A stretch of DNA of 64,000 bases from the NCBI GenBank assembly GCA_034670405.1, contig JAXDDX010000001.1, positions 11,613,001 to 11,677,000 on the forward strand, written 5' to 3'. The stretch is from Hoplostethus atlanticus. Lineage: Eukaryota; Chordata; Actinopteri; Trachichthyiformes; Trachichthyidae. Position 1 is the first letter of the stretch, and every line of letters starts with the position of its first letter. The translations under genes were made by a program, and so were the position numbers. The notes beneath the pieces were generated by a model that made no database searches, was not told the origin of the DNA, and was given only the letters and a program-made list of their open reading frames with translations. Positions 33,190 to 44,376 of this stretch are shown piece by piece.

Positions 33190-34216
33190 GTGAGAGTGAG
33201 GTCAGCGTGAGAAAACAGAATTGTAACCACTAAGATACAGTTTTAAAGTGGAAAACAGCCACCAAAGCCCGTTAACAGCAGCCTGACATTTTACAGCACA
33301 TCACCTCCGTTTTCCTTCTATTCCCCAACTTTACTGCAGCAGACCAGTTTTGAGTCTCTGAGCTGTGTTTTGTTATTGGTTTCTATTGGTTATAGCCTCC
33401 CGAGGAGTCTCCAGACAGGGGCCCATGATCTAATGTGTTCTCAGTGTGACATAAGTGTCATTTTGGGTGAGGACTGGAACAAATCATAGTTTTAAAGCCA
33501 CTTAATGAGGCTTAACATGAAAAACAAACAAGACAGAGATCAAAGACAGAGATCGTGCTCATTGTGCAGGATGTCAGGACTTGTATCTCTGTATCTACAC
33601 CCACCCGATACTTGATCTGCTTGTGTGTATTTATGTTCACGTTCATTTTGGATTTGGTTTAAGGGCGGGTTAGTTGCTCCGCAGCCATGATAATAACATT
33701 GAATCTAGGCTGGTATTCTTTTGTGCCATGCCAAATATTATAGGGCTGACGATGTCGCATGCCTCAGTGCAATTAAATGGGGAAAAAATACAGTGCAGGA
33801 AAAGATTTGTCAAATATTGAGGTAATTTATAAGATGTAGTGAAATGTGCATTAGTGAATGGAAACAAAGCGTTGGTTTGGTTTCACAAGTTAAAAATGCA
33901 ATGAGTGAGAGTCATTACGCTCCAAAAACCTGCTATTACTTGTAATACCTTGGTGGTTTCTGTCTTTGAGCTCGCACATGTAAACAAAATCCTTTTTATC
34001 TGGGATAAGCTCTTATCCTGATTGCAAGAGACCCAAATAAATAACTAGGATATACTGGTATGAATTAGATATCGATGCATGTAAACATCCTGTTTACTGT
34101 TCGCATACATAGGAATGGTGAGAGCTGGATATGAAAATACAATATCTGTATTTATGTGTGTCTTTGCCAAGTGTTTTTTTTCTGTTGTAGCAACAGGAAG
34201 AATGAAAATTCTCTTT

Positions 34217-34217
<1 letters not shown>

Positions 34218-34256
<39 letters not shown>
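34218..34256 (+). repeat. (CT)n microsatellite
   Basis: Pure CT run. Confidence 0.92.
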
Positions 34257-34260
<4 letters not shown>

Positions 34261-35246
34261 ACTCACTGATTTCTGACAATAGAGAGCATCTCTTAGCCTG
34301 TGTCTTTGCTCAGACTGTATCTTTAAATTTAACAGATCTATTGCAAAAGCATAAATGGTTAGAATTCAATGTTTTTTTCTTTAAACTCCAGGTATACTCT
34401 ATGCGTTTCCCCCCCCCCCATACAATAGGATATTTACACAGTCTTCAAATAAATCACACTTTGGCAGAAACTAACACCACTTCTGAAGACAGCTCACAGT
34501 AACCTGCTGTGTATATACTATGTCTAGCATCTTATGTTGGCCTCAAACAATCAACTCAAAATGTAGTGTTTTCAAAGCTGAAATTCTATAAACTAGGATA
34601 ATGGCAAGAGAGGAGTAGCCTCTTGTGGCCAAGTGTGGAACTGCATTTAACTCCCATCACTCTTTTCTCAGTGTTTGGGAAAAGGGCCTGACCGCAAGGC
34701 AAATAAAACATGCGTGGGTGAAGACAGGCTCAGTAAATCGGAGGTTTGGTGCACCCAAAACCACTTGGATCTAGTCATCTGGGCCAATTCGCCTGTGGTG
34801 GAGAAGAAAGGTTTTATATTCTGTGTAATGAAGCAAAAGCTATCTTTTTTTATCCCTCTGAGTCACCTTTATGTTGTAAGTGACCTTGACTTATCCGTGT
34901 CTCTGTTTGTCTTCACTCGCTCAGCTGTTTACAGACAGCACATCACAGAAAGCGCTCTGGTAATAGTGGTGTTATCTGAGATTCTCCGATCTCGACAGTG
35001 CTATGAATATTTAGTTTCTACGTTTGGAGATATTTTTCCACTTGTCTCTTTTACTTTTTTTTTTAGTTCAGAACAATATTCTTGTTTTGGCTTTTATTTT
35101 GCTGAATTTTACTCTGAATTCAGATTCATTTCACAGACTCACACATTTCAATATGTTTCTGAAATAGTTATTTTTGCCATGTTACTTACAGCTGAAAGGC
35201 ACCAAGCTTCCACCATGGCAAATAAATAGAGAGAGAGAATGTGTGT

Positions 35247-36273
35247 GATTCAAGATTCAAGTTTATTTGTCACATACACACACGGGGTGTGCAGTGAAAT
35301 GAAAAAAGTGGCAATGCTCAACAGGAATGTGCAAAGGGCAAAATAACAGGTTCACACTATTTACAATAAAAAACCAACACAATATTTACAGTATTGCAGT
35401 AAGAGCTCTATATAAATAAAAAAAACACAATATTTACAGTAAGAGCACTTTGGAAATAAAAATATAGTAATAAGGGAAATCGTGTGTATGTAATATAATA
35501 TAAATTATGTGTAGTCGTTACCTAAGTGTGTGAGTGTGTGTGTGCATAAGAGGGGCAGTGTGTGTGTCTTGGTGGGGGCCCTGGTGAGGTCAGAGTTCAC
35601 AGTCCTGATGGCCTGAGGAAAGAAACTCCGTCTCAGTCTCTCTGTTTTGGCAGCATGACTACGGAGGCGCTTGCCTGACCGCAGCAGCTGAAACAGTCCG
35701 TTGTTGGGGTGGTGAGGATCCTTCATGATCCTGCAGGCTCTGGTTCTGCACCTCCTGGTGTACAAGTCCTGCAGGGTGGGGAGTGTAGTTCCAATAGTGC
35801 GTTCAGCCGAACGCACTACTCTCTGCAGAGCCTTCCTGTCCTGAGCGGAGCTGCTGCCAAACCAGGCAGTGATGCTTCCTGTCAGGATGCTCTCTACAGC
35901 TCCAGAGTAGAAGGACTGAAGGATCCTCCGGGAGACTTTAAATTTCCTCAGTTGCCTGAGGTGGTAAAGGCGCTGCCTCGCCTTTCTCACCAGAGTGTCA
36001 GTGTGTGTGGACCATGTGAGATCTTCGGTGATGTGGACTCCCAGGTATTTATACCTGCTCACCCTCTCCACAGTATTCCCATTAATCCCCAGTGGTGAGT
36101 ACGTCCTCTGTTGTTGTGTCCTCCTAAAGTCCACAATCAGCTCCTTAGTTTTGGTGACATTCAAGAGGAGGCTGTTGTCCTGGCACCAGAGTGACAGATC
36201 AGCAACTTCCTCCAGGTAGGCCTTCTCGTCGTTGTCGGAGATCAGGCCCACCACCACTGTGTCATCCGCAAAC

Positions 36274-36276
<3 letters not shown>
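35247..36276 (-). mobile_element. L2/CR1-like non-LTR retrotransposon, 5' truncated
   Basis: On the minus strand, a reverse-transcriptase C-terminal part starts at about 36275 with KFADDTVVVGLIS, which holds the catalytic Asp pair, and continues as an open frame to a stop at 35505: LWCQDNSLLLNVTKTKELIV, DFRRTQ, YKYLGVHITEDLTWSTHTD, FYSGAVESILTGSITAWFGS, IGTTLPTLQDLYTRRCRTRA. These are hallmarks of fish L2/CR1-group LINEs. A 3' UTR follows to 35247, ending in repeated ATTCAAG units. The 5' side stops abruptly at a GT/GA microsatellite. The remaining frame is uninterrupted, which suggests modest age. Confidence 0.88.
35505..36257 (-). CDS. Reverse transcriptase C-terminal fragment of LINE
   Basis: A 250-codon uninterrupted frame encoding the region after the palm catalytic motif through the thumb and C-terminal part of an L2/CR1-type LINE ORF2. 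It has no start of its own. The frame is upstream-open through FADDT, so it is the tail of a truncated ORF2, not a host gene. Confidence 0.85.
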   Translation of the reverse strand: MVVGLISDNDEKAYLEEVADLSLWCQDNSLLLNVTKTKELIVDFRRTQQQRTYSPLGINGNTVERVSRYKYLGVHITEDLTWSTHTDTLVRKARQRLYHLRQLRKFKVSRRILQSFYSGAVESILTGSITAWFGSSSAQDRKALQRVVRSAERTIGTTLPTLQDLYTRRCRTRACRIMKDPHHPNNGLFQLLRSGKRLRSHAAKTERLRRSFFPQAIRTVNSDLTRAPTKTHTLPLLCTHTLTHLGNDYT

Positions 36277-36353
<77 letters not shown>

Positions 36354-36358
36354 AAGAG
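36276..36358 (+). repeat. (GT)n(GA)n compound microsatellite at the LINE 5' truncation
   Basis: GT repeats pass directly into GA repeats; the LINE coding sequence ends where the repeat begins. Confidence 0.93.
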
Positions 36359-36359
36359 A

Positions 36360-39300
36360 GAGAGTAACAATTTAATTGAAAAATCACATAAAAGCCACAC
36401 TGAAATAGAAAGAGAACAGAAAGCTCCTTTAAATTGATGTTGAAATGCACAGTTGCTATTATCATTATTGGCATTGCACTTGCAGTTTTAGTGGCAATTC
36501 ATTAGTTCTTCAGAGATAAAGTTTATTTTACAAACCCTTTGATCTCCTGAGAGTCATTGCACTCATTCCCAACTTCACAGAGTAAAAGACATTAAGTTTA
36601 AAGGCCTGGGCCAAATGACTAAAACTTCAAACAATATATCAATTCTTAAGTGATCACTGATCCAGGATCACTCCTCGGGTCACATGACCATCATCTAGTT
36701 CTTACTAGTCTGGTCTGGTGTGGATGAAAACATCTATTCCAAGATACTTAATACATCTGACAGCATTATTAGCACCCATGATTTAAAGTAACTGATAAAT
36801 CTTGCTGATAGCTGAAGGCGTGTTGCTGTCTCTAACTACAGGGGAAATGTACTCTTACAGAATTGTTACATCATGCACTGCTCACGTCAACCTCTAACCT
36901 CCTGTGACACATTCAGCAGCAGTTATGTGATTGTCTCAAAGATGGACATTTCCACCTTTAGAAGCTACCAAATGAGCCCAACACCTAACATCCTCGCACC
37001 ACTGAGCCCAAGTCTAATATCCCCATAAAAGTAAATGTGAAAAATCTAGCAAAATGATCTGAGAAGTAAAACGTGACCATGTCAAAAACTTCACCGGTTT
37101 GAGGGTGACAGTATTGAATGCTGAGATTGTGACCCTTTATGCAATCATAAGCAATCAGGATATCCCAGACATGAGAGACTGCAGTGGATACAAAACAAAA
37201 ATCTTTTCCACAATTAATGATGGATGAATAACTGTGAATTATCCAAGAGATGAGTCCTAATGCTACAAACTGATGCATGAATGTTGAGTCATGGCCATTT
37301 ATTACTGTGGGAATCGAGTGGGATGTGGATAAATGTGTTGGTGGGAAATGCAGTAATGATCAATCACAGAATTTGAGAATAATCTTTGCAAAATATTTCA
37401 TTAAAAACAAAACTTAACACAGAAACACTTGCATAACTCCAAACTGAGCACAGAGAAATAGCCAAGTAACTTTTTTTGGAACAAAATGGAATCTTATTAA
37501 AAAGGCTGGGCTTTATCAGTAAAGCTGTCATCTCATATTAATTAAAGAGCACTATCAGTCCTTAACAAAAAAAAAGTGGTAAATCTATTTAAACAGAAAC
37601 AGAAAATGGTCTCTGTTCTTTCCATTCCACAAAGCAAATTTGCTGTAAAGTGCTAATAAGGGCGGTAAAAGGGAAGGGATGAAAAAGGTCACATCTTTTA
37701 AATAATCCCCAAATTTATAGTTTAGTTTAGGGGAAGAGGCATGTTGTTGCTGATCTGTACGCCCTGTAGAGGGAGCCAGAGCATAAAAATCCATGAGGTA
37801 CTTTTCAAGGGAAGCATGAGATACATACTAGTCTTGTACGAGCTGTTAAATAGACCCAATCTGGAAGAAATGTTACGTCATTTCCCTTCTAACTTTTGCA
37901 GCCAGGTCTCATAAATGTGTACAGATGAAGGTAAAAAAAAGATCCCTGCAGCATAATGCTTTCTATGATTTCACATGACATACATCCAATCCTCCCATTT
38001 CCAATTCTAATGGAACATATTGATTTGCCATTGTAAGCAATAAAGTGCAATCAAGAGGTCCACAGGTAGACGCTCAGCAGGAGAGTGATGTAAGTAGCGG
38101 GCAGTGGACTGGAACAGGTAACTGATCGCTCTGATCTCACTATTTATTCCCCCTCCCAACTGGGCTGGGGCTGGCTGTTTGATCATTTTCTGCTCTCGGT
38201 TTCTATCAGCAACGGGCCGCTGCCACTACCCACTATGTTAAATTATTCAATTGGGCCTGCTTTGTTGTTAATAGCGGTGATCATTCTCCCTTAAACGGCA
38301 TAATGTATGCGCTGACAGCCAACAGTGATACAAACCTGTCCCGGGGGACACAAATCTATCAGTGGTGAGAGTCTATCCGCCACATTACAGATTCCAGGCG
38401 CCAGTGAAGCATGGGCAAGTAAAATACGCTCAACATCAAGGCCAATGGAGATGCACATTCCACAAGGCCACGGCCGTAAATGATCAGGTATCCTCTTTAT
38501 AGCTGACTTCCAGTGAAATGAAAGCTGGTGTTAGATGGCTAGAGTGTTGAGCATCCTCTCCACGGTTTTAGTCTTTTAGAGATTTTTATTTTTTTTTACC
38601 CCATTTGTACTGATTTCAGGCATGGAAAGACATTGCAGGATGTTCTGATTTATGCAGTAGTTTGGGGAAATGAACAAAGATTAAGCGATAAGAGTTAAGG
38701 GATTATTCCTGATTTAGATGCACTCTGCCAAGCAAAATATATGTGCAGGCAAGTACTTGAATTAAGGTGCACTATTCTTATTGTTAACAAGACTTCCCTA
38801 ACTTAAACCGTCCATATGGTGTGGTAAATTAGGGTGATTAAAACTTGGTGCAGGTTCTGAATGAGTTTTGTTTTTTTTTGCAGTGGTTGCCTAGCTGTTT
38901 CAGAAGAAGTTCTCCATGTGGCTAGTTTGTTTACCCTTCCCCCACAGGGGTGCTGTCAACACCACTGGCCTTGTGGGTAGAAGGGGTCAAAATGCCAAGG
39001 GGTCATTCTTGGGTCCTGGATTCTGGCCTCCCCCTGCATTCTTCCTCCCACGCCACAATTATTATTGCTGAAGAGCCGTGGAGCAATGTGAAAGAAAACA
39101 TTCTGGCTTTGATATAAAATAATAAATTGAAATAGATAAGAATAATAAATAATGTCCAACTTACTGGTCTACATGGAGCACTTTTTAAGCTTTGCATTTA
39201 ACCGAACAAGAGAAGAAGATCATTGGTGCTGCGGTTTGGAATGGCAAAAGACACATTTTTGCTAGCATTTAAGTGTCATCATGTACTAGCATGTACCAAC

Positions 39301-39969
39301 ATTAAATATGAATCAACTAGCATGTGTTTCTGCCACATATGGGAAATTAATATAAAGCTGGTTCTACCTTAGCTTCTACTGACCTCAAAGTCTGAATTTA
39401 GCCAGTAGAGGTATAGGCTTTTAGAGGGAAGAGCCTATTGGTTAACCACAATGTACTGTATCTGAGCATGCCGCATTAAACACAAAAGAGAGAGCGAGAG
39501 AGAGGGAGGGAGAGAGAGAGAGAGAGATTTGCAAACCAGGAAGGCTTATCTGGAGATTGTGTTTAAATAAATAAAGCATGATCAGAGGCTTAGTATGCAC
39601 ATCTGGACACATGTCGTCTCTTCAAGAGGACCCAGCCAAGCCTCCTTCCCTCCATGTTGGCTAGGGTCATATGCCGAAAATGCTAAATGCTTTTCATTAG
39701 TGGTTGGTTGGTTGAATTGGTTTGAAAGATCTGATGAGATCTGGAGAGGGCAAGTGAGTGAAGAAAGGGTATGTCAACCAAAGCTCTCCTCCCTCGCACA
39801 TAGAATCATTCCAATGTGATGTGATGCAAGTGAACATCAGGCTGTTCACCCATTAAAGGCTGCTACCACTCCTTCTGAGTGGAGGAAATGTTCATCCGAA
39901 ACATTAAGAAAACGTTCACCATCATCTTTAATCTTAACTGACCATGTGACCCCATAAAAGAGCTGGGGC
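36360..39969. other. Intergenic, no gene seen
   Basis: Mostly unique-looking AT-rich sequence with a more GC-balanced block at about 38040-38480. Confidence 0.5.
39489..39527 (+). repeat. (GA)n microsatellite
   Basis: GA-rich run with GAGC and GGA interruptions. Confidence 0.88.
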
Positions 39970-39974
39970 AAGAC

Positions 39975-40045
39975 CACATCTCATGGTGCAATTCATCTGG
40001 AAAAATAAGAAACCGAGGCTTTGCGTCTCTGACTTGCCTAATAAT
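39975..40045 (+). mobile_element. Possible L1-like LINE fragment
   Basis: A short plus-strand reading QFIWKNKKPRLCVSDL matches the conserved FIWxNKKPR motif of L1-type ORF2. Only about 20 residues are recognisable, so chance or other origin cannot be excluded. Confidence 0.4.
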
Positions 40046-43000
40046 GATCAGATGTTCTTAAGCTCTCCCTTTAGCCAATTTAAAGGCAAGCATCCCCACA
40101 AAGCACTGAGCACACTTGAGTCAATAAGCCAGTTAGCAGGGAAAGTAAAAAAAAAAAAAATTCAATTCCTGATTTATTTAATAGGGGATTTGGCGTGGCA
40201 GGTCAGGGGGTGTAATCCAGGAGATTGGACACTGATTCTTTAATCGAGTGGCTAGACAGTGCATCTCCTTCCCCCCTCCCGAGTTCCCCCTTGCAGAGGG
40301 TATCCCTTGCGTAGCACTGCATTTCAATGCTCCACTCTTCTGCTGGTTGAGCAGGCTGCCCAGGAGTAAAAATCCCCCTTCAACTGCTTCTGCACGGAAA
40401 CCAGAGGCGAGTACAGTACAGCAAAAAGCCAAATCTCTCCCTTTTTCCATAACTGAGAGCGAAATTTATCATTCATAAGTTACCCATTTATTAGCAATTA
40501 GCCATTGACCAGTCATTTCTAAAAAAACCTTGGGCTGTTTGTCCTCCCTGACAAACAGGGCTCAGGAAATTGGCAAAGGCAAGCTAATGAAACTGCAGTG
40601 AATGGAGGAAAAAGCAGTAATTTGGTGGCTGCGTGCCATGCTCAGGTCCCAGCAGTGCAGCGGATCTCTCGTTCAAGCAGCTTGATTCTGCATAGGCTGC
40701 TTATTTCTGCCTGCCTGCCTCCTGGACCCAAGTTTCTATCTCGATAAAACCAGAAGGGAGAGCGCTCTGGCTCTTAAAGCTGCATCCTCTCAGAAAAGAT
40801 GTGGTTCAGGGTTAAACCATATAACCCCTTGCAGTCAACGTCAGCAACATCTGCCTTCCACTATCAAGCCGTGCACTCTGTATACACTAATTCTATAATA
40901 CAGGACTGACTGTATCCTCCATTCTGTGCAATAAATGCATTATCCCAGTTTATACTACTTGAGATAAGTGTTGACAACTCATCATGTTCTCCCAAGCATA
41001 GCCTCATAATACCCTTTACACTGCCATGTCGCCAGTAGTTGAAGGACACGTCTTATTGTCTCCATGCAGCTTGTTGCAGTCGTTATTTTAAGGGCACATC
41101 CTTGATTCTACGGCAAGTTTACGACAGCCTGATTCCATCATTCTGAGCAGAGAGAAGAACATGTAGGGTTTCTCAAACAGATGGCAATATCTCGGTTCCT
41201 GAATTCAAGGCAGGTATTGACGGTTTAGTGTGCATAAGTATTCACCACTAGAATACTAAATCCAACCATCCACCATCCCTCTTCTTCTCATTATCTGCTC
41301 TGCTCGCTTTCTATTTCAGAAACCACACATGTATACAGAATAAACACATCAAGCATACACGCCCAGAGAGTCAACAAACACGCACACACACACACACACA
41401 CAAATATCCTCATCATACATATAGACACACCAGGGGAGAATAAATTCAATCCAATGGATCCCCCCCAGCCCAGCCCCCCGCCCTGTCCCTGTATCCCTGA
41501 GCGTGAGTAATTGTCAGGCCCCGTGAAATGATCGTAGCTTTCAACGCTAATGGAAGGCCCGCACATTCATTATTCAGTCCAGGAAACAGAGTGCTGCAAA
41601 GTGTCAAGGGACCTATGAGTTATTGCTCAGCGTGAGCTAACCTTAGACTACAGGGAAGTGACAGGGGCCTGCTGCACTTTCTCCTCCTCTGTCCACTTCT
41701 CTTTGATGCCTCCCGTTCCTCTCTCCGTCCCTCAGACAGTGGCAGACGGGCCACCGCACAGGAGAACCTGAGATCGTATCACAGCTGTGGCCCGGTCAGA
41801 CGGCCAGCGCCGGGTGTACTGTGTCGTTGTGGACAGAATGACAGACGGTCGGGGCTCTCCTGTGTCGCTGCAGCACTGGCCGCAGACAGCCATGACTGGT
41901 GGGGAGCTTGCCCTGCTTTACGGGCCTCCCGGGACTCTGCTGTAGCGGAGTGAGGAATGCAGAAGGCAGGGGCTCAGAGGCACTCTGACCTGCAGATAAC
42001 ACGTGGTGAGAAACAGATAGGTTTGATATCTGAACATGCCTAACACTTGCGCTAAAAGGGAAAGGGACACCACAACGCGTGCTGCTGCAGACCGAGCCAG
42101 TCAATACAGTTATTCCACACTCCTAAAATGCAGACACCCATCAGACAGAATTCCAACAATGCACTTAAAAGCCTTCTTCATTTCCCATGTCTGGACCGTG
42201 GAGGGCTGAAGCCTTGCTGTTGCTCAGCTTTGAGCCGAAAGTGACAGGAAGCCAACTACTGCTAGTCCAAGATGAAGCAGGGAATCGATAACAGTGGTAG
42301 GCCTAGAGGAGAACATGAGTGAGACAGGGAGACAACACTGACATGCTGATGTACTCACTAATATGCACAAAACTTTTGACGGAAAAATTCTATTTGAAAA
42401 TGTATGTTCTATTTCCTTGTGTACTATAATGTGTTTAATATGCCTGTTTAGTTCCCAGTCCTTCTGCGTCCCGTTGAAACAGACATTTGAGGAGTGTGAT
42501 CTGTAAATTAATCTGTTGTTCACAGCGCTGTTCAGTGGATTAGGAACGATGACAACCCACTTGGACACACTCTTTTCTCTGCCAAGTTGCGAAAACACAC
42601 GTTCTGCATAACAGAATCAAATGCTGGCTGTCATTTGAACACATTTTTCTGTTTACGGCACAAACCCAAAAGAGCCAATTCCTAAAGAGGACGTTGCATC
42701 CCAAATATGACCAGAATACTGCCACATACTCTCCATTCCTACAGTCATACTATTAGATGATAATTGGATACGATAGTGTAGTTGTGTCCCCCTCTTAACT
42801 ATAAGATAACATGAATGTGAGAATGAGGATATTTATATATATAACAGTTTGTGGACTCCGGGCATTTAGAGTACCATGCATGGCTTGACTTTAAGATGTT
42901 TTAGTGGGGGCAATTGAGTATTCTTGTCTGGGGCTGTGTCTTCTAGACTCACTAGGCAGTTTAGCATGCCAGCATGTTGCTATAAAAATGACCCAATTAA

Positions 43001-43408
43001 TTTGATTAGGAAACTAAGGTTCAGGCTACAGAGTTTGAAAACATGATTTGAATTATAAAGTGTATGGATGATGCTGATGAGGAAGATTTTAATGGGGGAG
43101 ATTTGTATACATGTGTGTGTGTGTATGCGTGTTACAGTCAGTTTCACTAAAGTATGTATGTATGTAGTATGTATGTATCCATTTGATACATACATTGGAT
43201 CCCCTGAAGTAGGCTATATGTTAAATGTAACTTTTGCAGTATGGGATGGGCTGCAGTTGGACTTTGACCATTGCAGGAATCGGATACATTTAAATTATCA
43301 ACATATCTGCAGGCTAAGAGTGCCTGTAGGTCTTATTACTTGCGGCAATTTATTTAATTGACTCCTTTTTCTTGAGCTGTCTGAATAGCTGAATATAGGC
43401 TGGTGCCC
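40046..43408. other. Intergenic, no gene seen
   Basis: Contains a CA microsatellite near 41380-41402. No domain-like open frame. Confidence 0.5.
41380..41402 (+). repeat. (CA)n microsatellite
   Basis: Pure CA run. Confidence 0.9.
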
Positions 43409-43424
43409 AGTGACAGGGTGTTGA

Positions 43425-43610
43425 ATACAAATCAAACAACCACCAAAAATCAATTGTATTTTCAGAAAAGCATTTATTTGTGCTTTTTTCTATCCTCATA
43501 TAACTTGCATCAGTTTGGTACCACTTAGTCTACTATGATGTCATGACACAAAATGTCAGACTACAAAGGTGTCTGAACTCTATTCCACAAATAAAAAGGT
43601 ATAGACTTAT
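43425..43610 (+). repeat. Second copy of the dispersed repeat found around the Tc1-like element
   Basis: CAACCACCAAAAATCAATTG, TATTTTCAGAAAAGCATTTA, AACTTGCATCAGTTTGGTAC and CTACTATGATGTCATG line up in order with 26684-26815. No transposon interrupts this copy. It lies about 0.8 kb upstream of the FJX1 start. Confidence 0.7.
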
Positions 43611-44057
43611 ACTTCATCTATGTTTTTGCTTCATTGACATGGTTATTCTGCTTGGTACTAGCCACACACACGCAGAAAATCTAATTTGTCTAAAATGGTG
43701 ACATTATTTTCCAAAGCACTTTATCAATTCTCTGTATTCTCCAAAGCTCTGTATCAATTATCATAATGGCTGCCTGATCCAGACTGAACTGCTCAGCGCC
43801 CCCCCTGTGGGTCTCTGGCCCCCCTCCAAATCCTGCACTTGCTCCTCTCCTCTCTGAACCCTCCTTACCACGATCCGCCCACCATCTCTGGGCTATAGTC
43901 ACGTGTCTCACCGCCCAGTGTCTCTCTGTGAGCCGACAGCACACAGCTCAAACTCACCCAGCACCCGGTGGAGAGAGAAAGAGACGAGAGAAAAAGGAGA
44001 GAGAGAGAGAGAGAGGGACGCACGCGGCGAGAGAGAAAGCCCCATACGGCGCGAAGA

Positions 44058-44072
44058 ATGGGGGACGTTTGA
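44058..44072 (+). other. Possible uORF 1 of FJX1 (4 codons)
   Basis: ATGGGGGACGTTTGA, about 320 bp upstream of the FJX1 start. Its TGA overlaps the ATG of the next uORF. Only relevant if transcription begins upstream. Confidence 0.35.
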
Positions 44073-44179
44073 TGGAGAATATCCGCCGCAGTGGTTTTAA
44101 ATGCTCTCTATATTACCGACAGAGGAGGATTATTACAAGGCAACTGAACAGGACGGGAGATGCGAGTCACGCTGTTTAA
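44072..44179 (+). other. Possible uORF 2 of FJX1 (35 codons)
   Basis: The ATG overlaps the stop of uORF 1 and the frame runs to TAA at 44177, about 200 bp before the FJX1 start. The encoded peptide is Arg-rich (MENIRRSGF start) and resembles nothing known to me. Confidence 0.35.
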
Positions 44180-44376
44180 GGGACCCTCCTCCTGTGATTC
44201 AAGCAGTCCGCCTGTGAGCCTGGGGGGGGGGGTTGAGGTTGTACGGGACAGAGGACACGCCAGTTGAACTGTGGATTGAAGGAACTATTTCTTTATTAAA
44301 CTAAAACCTTCTGTCTGAGCCCGGTTCTGCTGGAGCTCCGTGGGTCAAGGGGAGGGTGACACCAGTAGTCTTCGCC

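Larger units (their letters stand above)
32256..35246. other. Intergenic, no gene seen
   Basis: Includes a (GA)n run at 33148-33187 and a (CT)n run at 34218-34257. The open frames near 32452 and 34675 have composition expected by chance and no domain signature. Confidence 0.5.

Noticed and set aside
34675-35229. 184-codon plus-strand frame
   Set aside because: Residue pattern is that of random AT-rich DNA and no family resemblance was seen.
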